Source: CAWAHD01 sp963781785 (GTDB lineage Bacteria > Planctomycetota > Planctomycetia > Isosphaerales > Isosphaeraceae). Taken from it: a stretch of DNA of 64,000 bases. This document shows, piece after piece, positions 20,327-30,056 of the stretch (position 1 is its first letter; each line of letters begins with the position of its first letter). The notes under the pieces are model-generated. The model did no database searches and was not told the DNA's origin. It was given only the letters and a program-made list of their open reading frames with translations. Position numbers and translations under genes: made by a program. The stretch is from positions 2,356,001-2,420,000 of the forward strand of contig CAWAHD010000005.1 of the NCBI GenBank assembly GCA_963781785.1, read 5' to 3'.

Positions 20327-22210
20327 CAAGCGTGATATATTAACCGAGCACACCTACAATCCATGCATGTGGATGCGTGGGTAACAGGCGCAGCTTCCAC
20401 ATGCCGGGGGGGCGCGGCCCCCGTTCGTCATCCTCAACCTGCCTTTTCATGCACATCTCTCCTCTCTTCTCTTGGCGGCCCAGGTGCATCGGAGCATCCA
20501 GACTCCGACTTCAAGGTTGTGTTCGCTCAACACAACAGGGAGCCGTGCAGCCGGTCCACCAACCGTAGGAATACAGATTGCCAGGGGTTCCAGGATAGAA
20601 AGCGATAGATCAATCGGCGTCCGCTCCGCACAATCTGGCATGGCATCTGAATAAAAGCCGCGCAGTACGTCGCGAACTCCATTCGCAGCAAGGTCCGTTT
20701 CTCGGTGTTATGCTTATCCGCGTGCCGAGGCGTTACCGGCACCAGCAGGGCGTCCAGGCCTTAAGGCTCCAAGCCAACGATGCCATCACCATGTAGGCCC
20801 AATTGCTGACCAGGTTATCCACTGGAGTCGTCAGTGCCTTGACCCCTCCCTTGAGCTGCGCGATCAAGTTCTCCTGATTGCAGCGGCCGTTGGCCAAGAA
20901 CACGATCTCGTCGGCCGGAGTGGTGCGGTCGTTGGTGATGTAAAAGAAATAGCGATACCGTTCCCACAACACCAACTGCCCTTTCTCAACCTCGAGCCGC
21001 TTGCGGACCACGATGAGCCGATAGCCCTTTTTGCAGACCACCGGTCGATAATCGAACTCGGCCACCCATTCTTCCATCGTGTGGACCGTCTCATACCCGC
21101 GAGCTTGGACGATCCCGGCCTTGACCCGCTCGGGCGTTTGGCGGGGAACCGTCTTGATTTGATACTTCGGTCGACGTTCCAGGTAGGAATAGGCATCCTC
21201 CGGGAGGTCTTCAGCCAAGGCCACCAGTTTGGGATGCGCGCCGAAGCCGAAAATAAAGCGGATGTCCTTCATGTCGTCCCAGCGGTCCAGGTGCTTGGTC
21301 TGTGTGAAGTCGGTGTCGCCCCGCATGGTGATCTTGCGAAACCCGGCTTGACGGCAGAGGTCGGCCGCTTTGTCGAGATAGACGTCGGCCTGCTCGTGTG
21401 AGGGACGGTTACCGCTACGATTGACCAGATAGAGCGGCTCGGCGGTGTTGGCCAGCGAGATCACCAGGGGCTGATAACCCCAGTCGCCGTTGTGGTCGAT
21501 GTCGACGCCTTGCTTGCACTCGGCATCGGTTGGGACCATGGTGCCGTCCGCATCGACGAAAGCTTCCTCGAAAAACTCGGCGGATTGCTGTGCCCAGGCG
21601 CGAAGGCGGGCGTCATTGATGATGTCGATCAAGGTCAGGACGTCGGCAGGTGTAAATCGCCGGCAGAAATCACCCGCGGTGGTGGGGTCGGGAATCCGCT
21701 TGGCGCCCAGGGCATCGAGATAGACCTCGTCGTTGCGCCGAAGTTCAAGGTGCTCCATCCGCTGGCCGCCGGCAACGGTGTTGAAGGCGATGTTCAGGAC
21801 ATGGTCGGATTCGTGATAGGGCAAATGTCGCTTGAGAAGATGGAGGTCCCGATTGATACCGTCGACTAAGCCGATCGCTCGAGCCATCATGAAAATGGCG
21901 CCGATACCACCGGCACAGAGCCCTTTGACGCGATGAGCGTGTTCGTAGTGGATATTGGTGGCGGTCATCATGGGTTCGGGCCGCTCGGCCTCGCACACAT
22001 TCTCGAGGCGGAGACGAATTCGCCGCCGTCCTTCCTGAAACATTCTCTTCTTGCGAGCCAGACGTTTTTTTCGGAGAGTAGCAGTCACTCGAAAGCCTCT
22101 TTGGTCTTGGAACAGTGAGGATGTGATTGAACCTACATTATTCCATAAACCCCGGAGGTTTTCGAGCTTTTTCTTAAAATTTAACGTCGGCGAAGTATAT
22201 ATCACGCTTG
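20327..22210 (-). mobile_element. IS1380-family insertion sequence
   Basis: The ends are 14-base inverted repeats: CAAGCGTGATATAT at 20327-20340 and its complement at 22197-22210. The element is 1884 bases and carries one transposase gene on the minus strand plus about 390 non-coding bases at the left end. No matching target duplication is obvious next to the repeats (AAAA versus GTTG), so one flank may have been lost. Insertion removed the start of the peptidase gene on its left. Confidence 0.82.
20733..22088 (-). CDS. IS1380-family DDE transposase
   Basis: Catalyses cut-and-paste movement of the element. The open frame is about 490 residues, but it begins inside the terminal repeat. A GTG at 22088 with AGAGG seven bases upstream gives a 451-residue protein starting VTATLRKKRLARKKRMFQEG, a better start. 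Acidic residues fit the DDE pattern: D in FVDADGTMVPTD, D in ITMRGDTDFTQ, and E in GRCNQENLIAQLKGG. The C-terminus (MVMASLAWSLKAW) matches the family. It looks intact. Confidence 0.88.
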   Translation of the reverse strand: MTATLRKKRLARKKRMFQEGRRRIRLRLENVCEAERPEPMMTATNIHYEHAHRVKGLCAGGIGAIFMMARAIGLVDGINRDLHLLKRHLPYHESDHVLNIAFNTVAGGQRMEHLELRRNDEVYLDALGAKRIPDPTTAGDFCRRFTPADVLTLIDIINDARLRAWAQQSAEFFEEAFVDADGTMVPTDAECKQGVDIDHNGDWGYQPLVISLANTAEPLYLVNRSGNRPSHEQADVYLDKAADLCRQAGFRKITMRGDTDFTQTKHLDRWDDMKDIRFIFGFGAHPKLVALAEDLPEDAYSYLERRPKYQIKTVPRQTPERVKAGIVQARGYETVHTMEEWVAEFDYRPVVCKKGYRLIVVRKRLEVEKGQLVLWERYRYFFYITNDRTTPADEIVFLANGRCNQENLIAQLKGGVKALTTPVDNLVSNWAYMVMASLAWSLKAWTPCWCR

Positions 22211-22273
22211 GTTGAGGGCTAGTTCATCGCTGACTGCTCGCACCTGGCGTCCAGAATCTCTCGATGTCGGGGT

Positions 22274-22576
22274 TTAAGCCAATTCTTGATCAGAAGGGCT
22301 CTGCTTGAACGGCTCAAGGCCCCCCTTCGCGTATTGGTCGCCGTATCGCTCTATGTACGAGCGGAGTTGCTCCGCGTCCACATTGGTCCAGATGAGACCG
22401 CATGACAGGCAACAATGGACACCTTCGGTAATGGCCACTCCCCTTGTCCACCGGAAGGAGAAGAGTCGCATACCCGCAGGCTCAAAATGTGAACTACCAT
22501 AATCACGTGAACCAATGGTGAATCGGCCTTCGGTTACCGTCGAGGCTCCACAATTCGGACAACGTTCGGTCTCCAT
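22274..22576 (-). CDS. Small zinc-ribbon protein
   Basis: A 100-residue protein with two cysteine pairs, CPNC near the start and CLSCG at about 56-60, consistent with a zinc ribbon. Aromatic and charged segments (FSFRWTRGVAITEG) follow. A good ATG start (METERCPNCGAS) is present. No partner is evident; the IS element ends 64 bases beyond its stop. Function unknown. Confidence 0.6.
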   Translation of the reverse strand: METERCPNCGASTVTEGRFTIGSRDYGSSHFEPAGMRLFSFRWTRGVAITEGVHCCLSCGLIWTNVDAEQLRSYIERYGDQYAKGGLEPFKQSPSDQELA

Positions 22577-23604
22577 GGAAGCGACCTCTTCTGACTAAGC
22601 TCCCCGTTCGTAAATTGTGATCACTAGATCACCGCTTGCACATTGTCGCGGAGGGTTGGCCCGAGTGTAAACTCTCAACAATGAATCGCCGTTTCCGTCT
22701 CGTCAGGCGGACCGAAACCACTGCATCGCCTCGTTAAGCCATGAAGTCCCAGAAGCCCGCACGAAGCGAATGTCTCCTGGACTCGATCTCATGACGTGCC
22801 GCGTTCCGGGGCAATGTCTCACTCATCCTTCGATAAAATGCCCGAGCCCGGACCCCCGCCACCGAACCGGCGCGAGAGGCGTACAGCCCTGCCATCCGCC
22901 TGCAACCCCTGGCCGCGCCGGCGTACCAGTCGGCGTACCACCGATGCCGTCGCGATCTGCGTAGGCAGGCACGCTGAGCGATCGTCAGCAGGGGATAGAT
23001 CACCAGGGCGAAATCGAAGACGATAGCTACGGCTACAAGGCGATCACCCATCTCGCCGACTCCGCTCGCCACCTAACTGAAGCTGTCAACTCTCGATTCT
23101 AATCCAGCCGTTATACAGATGCCTGCATGGTCCCGCGCCCGTCTGTCCGCGCAACTATAAACGAGGGGTTACAGTCCCATCGCCGGTAATGCGCCTTGAT
23201 CACTGAGATTCCGCTATCGTCCGCTGGATGCATGGTCCGCCTGGCGAGCCCTTCAACATGGCCCCAGTAGCGTTATCCCTGATGTGTCATGACTCATCGC
23301 TCGTCGAGTTTGCCGCTAAGGTGCACACCCAGTGACCCCCGACCAGAGGCACGGTCAGCTCGAAAGTCGGCGGATCGATCGCGACTCCTTCGATTAGCCT
23401 TCTGGCTCGATCACCATCGTATCATCTGCGAGTTGTCCCGAGCCCAACTGACGGCACCAACCATACTTGATCGCTTCCACGGGTGGCCCGCATTCTTCAT
23501 CAGCATCCACCTAACGCGAGCACCGGTCGATCGAATTCAATACTTTTGCAACCATCGACGCCAACGTCGCCGACGCTTGTCTGTCATCCTCGGCCTCTCT
23601 TGGT
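22577..23604. other. Long stretch without recognisable gene
   Basis: About 1 kb in which open frames on both strands are short, arginine-rich and lack family features. One 112-residue minus-strand frame (22734-23072) has a single hydrophobic segment but nothing else to support it. Nothing else is seen. Confidence 0.4.
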
Positions 23605-24072
23605 TTAGGCCTTCTTCAAGATCGCGATCTGACCCGCGTGATACAGAGCATGCTGGGCGACGCCGTGGAGCATGACATACACAGAATACTCCTTGCCCGG
23701 CACCTCCTCCTCCAGCCGTTCGGGCGCGAGCGTCGCCACGGTTTCGAGCAGCCGTTGATGAGTTCGTTTGAGTTGCTCCACGGCCTCAGTCCAGGCATCT
23801 TGCGTCGGCTCGGGCGCCGGGGGCCAGTCTTGGTCGGGAGGCAACTCCACGGTCACCTCACCCAAGAGCCGGCGACGGACGACATCGTGATCGGTCCCGA
23901 TGTGCAGCACGTTCTCCCAGATGCTATGGGCCCACGGGATGGGTTTCGCAACGGCTTGCTCCGGCGCAACGCCGGCCAGGATTTCGAGAACCGACGGCCC
24001 CGACCAGGCGTTTCCCTCGAAGGCCCTCCGAAGCTGATCGACAATCCGTTCGATTTCGTTCACTCTGGACAC
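23605..24072 (-). CDS. DinB-like four-helix metalloprotein
   Basis: A 155-residue protein of the DinB/YfiT-like fold: a four-helix bundle that usually binds a divalent metal through three histidines. Histidines suited for this are in IPWAHSIWENVLHIGTDHD (around residue 50) and LHGVAQHALYHAGQIAIL at the C-terminus, the family signature. Members include bacillithiol-linked transferases and many uncharacterised proteins; substrate unknown. It stands alone. Confidence 0.8.
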   Translation of the reverse strand: MSRVNEIERIVDQLRRAFEGNAWSGPSVLEILAGVAPEQAVAKPIPWAHSIWENVLHIGTDHDVVRRRLLGEVTVELPPDQDWPPAPEPTQDAWTEAVEQLKRTHQRLLETVATLAPERLEEEVPGKEYSVYVMLHGVAQHALYHAGQIAILKKA

Positions 24073-24310
24073 TCCTCTCGCCTTCGCCAGGCGAAGTACG
24101 ACGAGCGTTGCATGAGGTGAATAAGCAACCTGGCTCCTCTTCGTCCCGCTCGGCCCGACGCTGCTGTCGTAGTTCGTTTCTTTCTTCCGGATCGGTGGCC
24201 TCCAATCGCGGGATCAACAAGCCCGACTCTCCGGCCCCGAAGTATGTCGTCCTGACTCGGCCCCCTTCGCATTCCGACTTGTAGAAATAACGGCGTCCGT
24301 TGATGATCTT

Positions 24311-24856
24311 TCAGCCCATTTCTAATCTACACTTCCTCTGCCTCCTCGCTTCCGCCTGGCGCTTGCCCATGAATGTCGTTTCCCTGCGCCACTTGTCCGT
24401 GTCGACCATGAGACAACCGTGTCGCCTTTCGCCTCGGAGGGCGTCCAGACTATGCCTGATGATAATTACCTGCTCGCTCGCGACTCGCACGGAGAGGAGC
24501 GCCACGACGTTCGTCGGGATCGATTCTGCACTCGACCAATTGAATCGGCCGTCGAGCTTGGCGGAGCCGATAAACAGGATCCACTCTATCGTTGGGATCG
24601 AAAGCGCCACGACTGCCGCGACCAACCCGGGTTGCCTGAGCAGTCGCCTCCGGCGCGGGCGAGGGCCGCGGAGCCGTATCACAAGGAACACACCGGTCCA
24701 GGCCACGAGGCAGGGCAGGAACGGCCCCACGCGCCCGGCGATCGGCACCACCCAGCTCGTCGAGGGGTAGCCGCCGCCGGAGTATTTCGCCGAGACGGGC
24801 CAGGTGCACGTTCGCGTTGTCAGCCTTTGTTTTTGGTTTTCGAGGGTTGTAGACAC
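24311..24856 (-). CDS. Hypothetical membrane protein
   Basis: A 181-residue frame with two hydrophobic stretches (GPFLPCLVAWTGVFLVI and GLVAAVVALSIPTIEWILFI) separated by a very basic loop, which would suit an inner-membrane protein. There is no known domain, and an overlapping frame on the same strand is also open, so the call is weak. Confidence 0.3.
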   Translation of the reverse strand: MSTTLENQKQRLTTRTCTWPVSAKYSGGGYPSTSWVVPIAGRVGPFLPCLVAWTGVFLVIRLRGPRPRRRRLLRQPGLVAAVVALSIPTIEWILFIGSAKLDGRFNWSSAESIPTNVVALLSVRVASEQVIIIRHSLDALRGERRHGCLMVDTDKWRRETTFMGKRQAEARRQRKCRLEMG

Positions 24857-25161
24857 CCATCGGTCACCGAAGGGGACGGCCAGAGCACTGCATCTGGAAC
24901 CTCTTTACCATCAAGACCTTGCTGGAGCGTGCCGTTCTAAGGACGGCTGCGCCAAGCATGGGTGCGTTTCTCTGTGGCGCACGGGTGTCTGAAGCCTCCG
25001 TTTCTCTGGCGCGTGGGTGTCTGGAACTCCCCCGTTACACCTCGGGCCATCGTCCCGCGCCCGAACGTCCGCGCGCAGCTGTACTTCACCCTATGCGCTT
25101 ACGGCGCGAAGGAGTTGACGCTGATCGATTCATATCGGCGAGGAATCGCCCGCCGCCCTCC
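24857..25161. other. Intergenic region with a short imperfect tandem repeat
   Basis: No gene supported. Two similar copies of TTTCTCT..GGCGC..GGGTGTCTG lie at 24966-24991 and 25000-25024, with a period near 34. The rest shows nothing recognisable. Confidence 0.4.
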
Positions 25162-27003
25162 TTACCTGTCCGCCCCTGCCTGCTGGAGCCGGCGAATGAT
25201 CCCCTCGTACTCTTTGCCCTTCGCCTGGCCCATCATCCTCGCGTACGTCAACGCCGTGAAACCCTCATCCGACTTCGCTTTCACGTCGGCGCTTTTCTCA
25301 AGCAACATCTGGACGATGTCCTCTTTACCCATCAGCGCTGCGACCATTAGAGGCGTACAACCCCGCAGGATACCACCACCCGTGTTCGCAGCGTTAACAT
25401 CGGCCCGCCCGGCCAGCAGCGCCTTGATGACCTCGGTGTGTCCCGGCTCGATCGCCTCTAGAAGGGCGGTTGAACCCTCTTCGTTGCGGGCATTGACGTC
25501 GCTACCCTTCTTCAGCAACGCTTCGACTATTGGGACGCAGCCGTGCTTGGCAGCCGTGATCAAGACTGGCACGCCAACGCTGTCCTTGATCTTCGCATCG
25601 GCTCCCTTCAAGAGCAGGACTTCGACGGCTTTGAGATCATTTTTCCGGACGGCCTGTACAAGCGGTGAAGTTTCCGTAGTTACGGTCTCTACCACGATCT
25701 TGTCGTTCTGGCTGCCGGTCAAACGCTCGGGCTTTTTTCCATCGATTAGGATCTGCCAAACCTCGACATTGAGTTGCTTCCTGGGTAGCGTTTTGCCCCA
25801 GCCGACCATGAGCCCGTCGTCGCGGTAAACGAACGGTATCCAGTCGCGAGACTTGATCCACTTCATCGCCTCTTCAGCCGTCTTGAAGTGCTGTTGGCCC
25901 TCTTCCACGACGGCCCGTGCGATGCCCTTGTGTTCCTTCCAATGGAAGCCTGGGCCGGGGTAGTAGAGGCCGAGGCTGCCGTACCACCTTTCGTGCCTGG
26001 GCCCCATCTCCACCGAGCGGGTGGCGCCCTCCCACGTGTAAGACCGGGTTAAGGCGTCCACCGCTGTGACGGTGATGACTCCCACGGGAGTGGTGGCCGT
26101 GATCCTCATCCCCGGCGACATCACGACTTCGTTCTTGGGAGGGACGGGTTCCTTGCCCGTGAGCGGCGAACGGGCGTCCGCGTCGCCCCCGCCGGCCCTT
26201 TCGATGAAGCTCTTTACCTTCTGCGCGCGTGATGACGGCTGGAATACGAAACTCTTCTGGTCGACTCCCCGGTCAAGCTGCCAGCCCTTGTAGTCCTGGA
26301 TCAAGTCCATTTTCTGACCCTTGAACTGCGCCGCGAATGGCGAGTGGGCGATTGTTTTGGCGAGGTCAATGACGACCCGGCGCACGAGCGGGTCACCGTC
26401 GGCAGCCACCCAAATCTCCCAATCGAATTGGTCCTGCGTGAACTTCAGGTGATGCGCCCTGGCGCCGTCGAGCGTCTCAACACCTGAATAGGTAGAGGTC
26501 TTCACACCCTCCATGAGCTTTCGGTACGGGTCGGCGGCGCAGAGCTCGGCAAGCATCGTCGACCCGAGCGCACCCGCGCTCATCCGGTCGCTGAAGATCG
26601 ACTCGATAGTGGCCGGTGCCTCGGCTTCAGTGTATTTGAAGTCAGGGGACGACACGAACATCGTCTTGCCATCGGAGATGATATCGATTCCCGGTGCCGG
26701 TCCCTTCGAGCGGACAGCGAGCCGGTTCGGCCGCTGGAAAGCGACCGTGTAGCTGTGTTGAATCGTGACCACGCCGACCTTCTGTGAGCGATTGAACTGC
26801 ACCGCGAAGGACTTGGCGTTCTTGTAGAGGTCTGCGGACTTGCGCAAAACGGTCTCCGCCTTGGGTGCCCCGGGCGGGCCCGCCTTCGCCTCAGACGATT
26901 GAGCCCAGGCAGCCGCCGCAGGCCCCCAAGCGCTGAAGGGCGCGGCGACAGCGCACCACGTGAGCGACCAAGCAAGGGCCACAGGGGTGCTTCGTGCGGT
27001 CAT
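25162..27003 (-). CDS. Secreted DUF2092-like protein with C-terminal ankyrin repeats
   Basis: A 613-residue protein with an N-terminal signal peptide (cleavage probably after AAAAWAQ). Residues about 45-270 resemble DUF2092, a lipoprotein-carrier-like fold: ADLYKNAKSFAVQFNRSQ, then FQRPNRLAVRSKG and DGKTMFVSSPD. A middle region (about 290-450) is unassigned. From about 455 to the end come four to five ankyrin repeats (SPLVQAVRKNDLKAVEVLLL, GSTALLEAIEPGHTEVIKAL). The combination of an envelope-type beta fold with ankyrin repeats suggests an extracytoplasmic binding protein; the ligand is unknown. Confidence 0.8.
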   Translation of the reverse strand: MTARSTPVALAWSLTWCAVAAPFSAWGPAAAAWAQSSEAKAGPPGAPKAETVLRKSADLYKNAKSFAVQFNRSQKVGVVTIQHSYTVAFQRPNRLAVRSKGPAPGIDIISDGKTMFVSSPDFKYTEAEAPATIESIFSDRMSAGALGSTMLAELCAADPYRKLMEGVKTSTYSGVETLDGARAHHLKFTQDQFDWEIWVAADGDPLVRRVVIDLAKTIAHSPFAAQFKGQKMDLIQDYKGWQLDRGVDQKSFVFQPSSRAQKVKSFIERAGGGDADARSPLTGKEPVPPKNEVVMSPGMRITATTPVGVITVTAVDALTRSYTWEGATRSVEMGPRHERWYGSLGLYYPGPGFHWKEHKGIARAVVEEGQQHFKTAEEAMKWIKSRDWIPFVYRDDGLMVGWGKTLPRKQLNVEVWQILIDGKKPERLTGSQNDKIVVETVTTETSPLVQAVRKNDLKAVEVLLLKGADAKIKDSVGVPVLITAAKHGCVPIVEALLKKGSDVNARNEEGSTALLEAIEPGHTEVIKALLAGRADVNAANTGGGILRGCTPLMVAALMGKEDIVQMLLEKSADVKAKSDEGFTALTYARMMGQAKGKEYEGIIRRLQQAGADR

Positions 27004-27255
27004 GGAACACGCTCCTCGAGAAAAAGCGCGATTCGTCGGCCATCCGTTGTTCTCATGCTTTCGAGCCCACGACAGTCGCCTACGGCCGTTTATCGATATG
27101 CCGCGTTAAATCGCGCGGTCAAGCGCAGTGCGCAAAACCTCTGACCAAGCCCCGTTGGTTTATGGTTGAAACAGGATTTCCTCCAGATTTCGAAGACGAT
27201 GGCCACCGCTTATGGTCCGTTGCGCTCAACCCGACTGTCGCTCCTGATCTCTCGT

Positions 27256-27462
27256 TCAAGCTTTGCGCTGATAACTTGACGTAAATCCTGATTCAACCTG
27301 TAACAGTTCATTGTTCCGTTCGGCATATTCACCGTTACACATCGGACACACGTAAGCCACCTCTTTCTGGCGGCTGTCAAACGTTCACAGTCGCGGCGAA
27401 TGCGACCCTCTGAAGATATCACGTCCCGACGGCTCGACCAAGTTCTTGGTTTCTTGAGCCAT
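27256..27462 (-). pseudogene. Small zinc-ribbon protein, frameshifted
   Basis: One frame starts MAQETKNLVEPSGRDIF (ATG at 27462); another, shifted near 27390, continues QKEVAYVCPMCNGEYAERNN and ends at 27256. Joined, they give about 65 residues with a CPMC knuckle. A corrected gene is likely real, because the coding signal is consistent across the junction, but it is short and unassigned. Confidence 0.4.
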
Positions 27463-27608
27463 TGCTTTCCGATCCCTGTCACCCGCTATCGCGTCACGGC
27501 TTCTACTGCGAAGTCCATCGAACCATCGTCACCTTTCCCGTCAGAAAGCGAGTCTGGGCGATCGATACGACGCCGAGACCCGTCGACCCCCAATCCAAGG
27601 ACACCGCA

Positions 27609-27863
27609 ATGCCGACCGGACGCACCTTCGTCGAGCCCGGCGATCGTGCCGAGGCCGGCGATAAAGTCGTATTCCACGGCGACCACGGCAATCTGGTCCG
27701 CGCCATCGTCGCCGACCGGGCGGCTAGTCCGCTCTCGGGCACCACGCGCTATCGCGTCGTGGACGCCTGGTCCGAGTCCGACGATCCCGATGCCGGCAAG
27801 TGGGTAGGCCACGATCGGCTTTACATGATCCACCCGCTTCGCAGCGTGGGCGAGGCACTCTGA
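27609..27863 (+). CDS. Small hypothetical protein
   Basis: An 84-residue protein starting MPTGRTFVEPGDRAEAGDKV, strand-rich and acidic, with a balanced composition. It precedes another small gene by 23 bases, as in a small operon or a mobile-element cargo segment. No family recognised. Confidence 0.5.
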   Translation: MPTGRTFVEPGDRAEAGDKVVFHGDHGNLVRAIVADRAASPLSGTTRYRVVDAWSESDDPDAGKWVGHDRLYMIHPLRSVGEAL

Positions 27864-27886
27864 ACCCTAACACCAAGGAACCCCCC

Positions 27887-28649
27887 ATGCCCAAGTACCG
27901 CGTGATAACCCGCGAGCGATTGTGGATGCGGGTGACCTACACAAACGTCGAGGCTGACGACGTCCTGGCGCGATTCATGCCGTCCAGGACAACGCGCAGG
28001 AGGTCACCATCGACCCTTCTTGTGTCGAGCCTAGGGAGGGCGAGTGTGACGCTGACGACGTCAGCTATGAATCTGTAACCGAGCTCAAGGACGAGCCGGC
28101 ACCCTCGCCCACACGCCCGCCTGGCGTCCAGGCGATCCTGGATGCGGCCGAGCGGACGTGGCCCAAGCAGAAGCCGAAGCTCGGTCAGGAGCTCAAGCTC
28201 ATGGCGCACAACCTCGGCTAGGACGAGCTTCAAAGGCTCATCAGCGTCATCCAGAAGTTCCTCTGGTGGGACCGGGCCAGGGACACCTGGGACCGCGACC
28301 TTCCACCTTCCCTCGACACCCTTGACTTGATCGCCGACGTGTTCGAGCGCCGGCCGAGGCGCTCTGCAAGGCGTGGACTCGCTTCGAGGAGCGAGCGCGA
28401 CGCACCCTGCAAATGGAGTTGGCGCCGACCAAGAAGTTGGTCGAAGTGGCTAACATCGCCGCGAGCATCATCGAGACGCTCCTGCCTGACGACGAGGATG
28501 AGCGCCGGGACCTCATCGACGACGACTACCAGCTCCAGTCGGACATCGAGACGTTCGAGCACTTCACTGGCAAGGTGATCCAGCCCGAAGTTGACGAGCC
28601 GATCCTGGGTGACGAGATCGAGCTGGAGGACATCGAACGGTCACTCTGA
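27887..28649 (+). pseudogene. Decayed hypothetical gene(s) with several frame breaks
   Basis: It starts MPKYRVITRERLWMRVTYTN (ATG after AAGGAA), then shifts frame near 27972 and continues AIHAVQDNAQEVTIDP to an in-frame TAG at 28219. Coding-like sequence continues past the stop (DELQRLISVIQKFLWWDRAR) and shifts again near 28350 into RRTLQMELAPTKKLVEVANI, ending at 28649 with an acidic tail. It may be one or two former genes. No domain recognised. Confidence 0.45.
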
Positions 28650-29164
28650 GCGGGCAAGCGCCTCGCTCTAATGCCGCCGCCAGGGCCGCTCATGTCACCT
28701 TGCCGCGGCCACGGACGTAGATCCCTGCCCGTATCCCGAACGCGCGTCGGTGTCGTCGGACCGACGCGCACAACAACGCGGCGAAACTTGGTAGAGCGGG
28801 GCGGGACCGCCGCTGACCTGGTTCAAATCGAGGCGCCCCGACGCGGCACGGGACATTCTACAGTGGAATGCCCCTTTTCTTTCCCAGCGCCTGCCGCCCT
28901 CGAATGAGGCATCGAGTAAGCGAAGCGATCGCGCTGGATGGTGGCCAAACCAATGCAACCGGCCCTCGGGCCCGTGTCTGTGCCGTCGTACACCAAAACA
29001 CGGGCTCACGTGCGAACCGCAAAACGCGATTGACCTAATAGCGTCGGGCAAGACCGACGCGGAAATTGCGGACGCTGCAAGAACGAATTCACATTCCAGA
29101 CTAATTGTCTTACTATGAGCGAACGGGAGTTCGAGATCCCAGCTCAAGAAGGAGGTGGTCAGCA
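28650..29164. other. Intergenic region with hairpin repeat copy 1
   Basis: No gene. It holds the first dispersed hairpin (28741-28770) and, at about 28780-28840, a stretch with tRNA-like pieces (TTGGTAGAGCG and GGTTCAAATC) that does not fold into a full cloverleaf. A strong ribosome-binding site (AAGGAGGTGG, 29149-29158) serves the next gene. Confidence 0.4.
28742..28769. repeat. Dispersed REP-like hairpin, copy 1
   Basis: A perfect 10-base stem, GCGCGTCGGT pairing with ACCGACGCGC, around the loop GTCGTCGG. Related copies occur at 30737-30761 and 32448-32480, all between genes. Confidence 0.8.
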
Positions 29165-30019
29165 ATGTCGCTTTTCGACGGCGTGATTTTCTGCTGTTTG
29201 CTGGTCACGGCGGGCCAAGCCGCCGACAACCCGCCGAATCTGCAAAGTGCCAGCGACAAGGGAGACAACGCTGCCCGCATGGAGCACATGAAACAGGCGG
29301 CGCAAAGCTATAGAATCGCCCTGGCGCCCGATGCGGCGAAGAAATTGATCCTGATCGAAGAACCGGTGCTTCGTTTCGCCGACCATGTCACCGGTGTCGT
29401 GGACGGTACCGTCTTCGTGTGGATGATGGACGATCGGCCCGGGGCGATAGCGTCGGTCTGGATTCAGAAAAGCGGGTACGAGTTTCATGAGTTCCAGTCG
29501 CTCGCTGGCAGCCCTCTCATCGCCTCGAACCAGGGCCAGCCGAAATGGACCCCTGCCGAACCGGGAATTGAAAGAAAACCGGCGCCAGTCACCCAGCCGT
29601 CCGCTGCCACAGCCGCCCGCCGGCTCAATCAAATGCGGACGTTGGCGCGCGAGTACACCGCTACGGTCACGGACAAGGACAATAACCGGCAGGTACTTCG
29701 CGTCCTGTCCCAGCCCGTGTACCGCTACGGCCGCTCCGATGGGGATGTCGCGGACGGCGCCATCTTCGCGTTTTGCAAGGGGACCAACCCGGAAGTCCTG
29801 CTGCTCTTGGAGGCCGTCAAGAACGGCAACGAGCTACAATGGAAATACGCGTTCGCACGAATGAGCGCACGGGGATGCGAGGTCCGCCGCGACGATAAAG
29901 TGGTTTGGAGCGCTCCGCTTCTTAGACGCGAGTCTCCGACCGATCCCTACTTCAATGTCCTTCAACGTTACACGGGCCCGGGCGTCAAAGGCGAGCCAAC
30001 TCCTGGCCATGACAAATAA
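29165..30019 (+). CDS. Secreted hypothetical protein
   Basis: A 284-residue protein with a short signal peptide (MSLFDGVIFCCLLVTAGQAA). Two similar halves each hold a beta-type module: EEPVLRFADHVTGVVDGTVF and SQPVYRYGRSDGDVADGAIF, each followed by a segment about its value or output. It is therefore probably an internal duplication of one domain of about 120 residues. The start at 29165 is supported by a near-ideal AAGGAGGTGG. Function unknown; likely periplasmic. Confidence 0.72.
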   Translation: MSLFDGVIFCCLLVTAGQAADNPPNLQSASDKGDNAARMEHMKQAAQSYRIALAPDAAKKLILIEEPVLRFADHVTGVVDGTVFVWMMDDRPGAIASVWIQKSGYEFHEFQSLAGSPLIASNQGQPKWTPAEPGIERKPAPVTQPSAATAARRLNQMRTLAREYTATVTDKDNNRQVLRVLSQPVYRYGRSDGDVADGAIFAFCKGTNPEVLLLLEAVKNGNELQWKYAFARMSARGCEVRRDDKVVWSAPLLRRESPTDPYFNVLQRYTGPGVKGEPTPGHDK

Positions 30020-30025
30020 GCAGGC

Positions 30026-30056
30026 GACCGTCTAATCGGCAATCAATCAGACGGTC
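30026..30056. terminator. Hairpin between convergent genes
   Basis: GACCGTCT (30026-30033) pairs with AGACGGTC (30049-30056) across a 15-base loop, just after the stop of the secreted protein gene and at the stop of the oppositely oriented integrase remnant. No U-tract follows, so it would be an imperfect terminator. Confidence 0.45.

Noticed and set aside
22734..23072. 112-residue minus-strand frame with one hydrophobic segment
   Set aside because: Arginine-rich composition, no ribosome-binding site and no family feature; likely chance in GC-rich DNA.
28780..28840. Possible tRNA gene (TTGGTAGAGCG followed by GGTTCAAATC)
   Set aside because: The acceptor and anticodon stems do not pair and no plausible anticodon loop is found; at most a degraded remnant.
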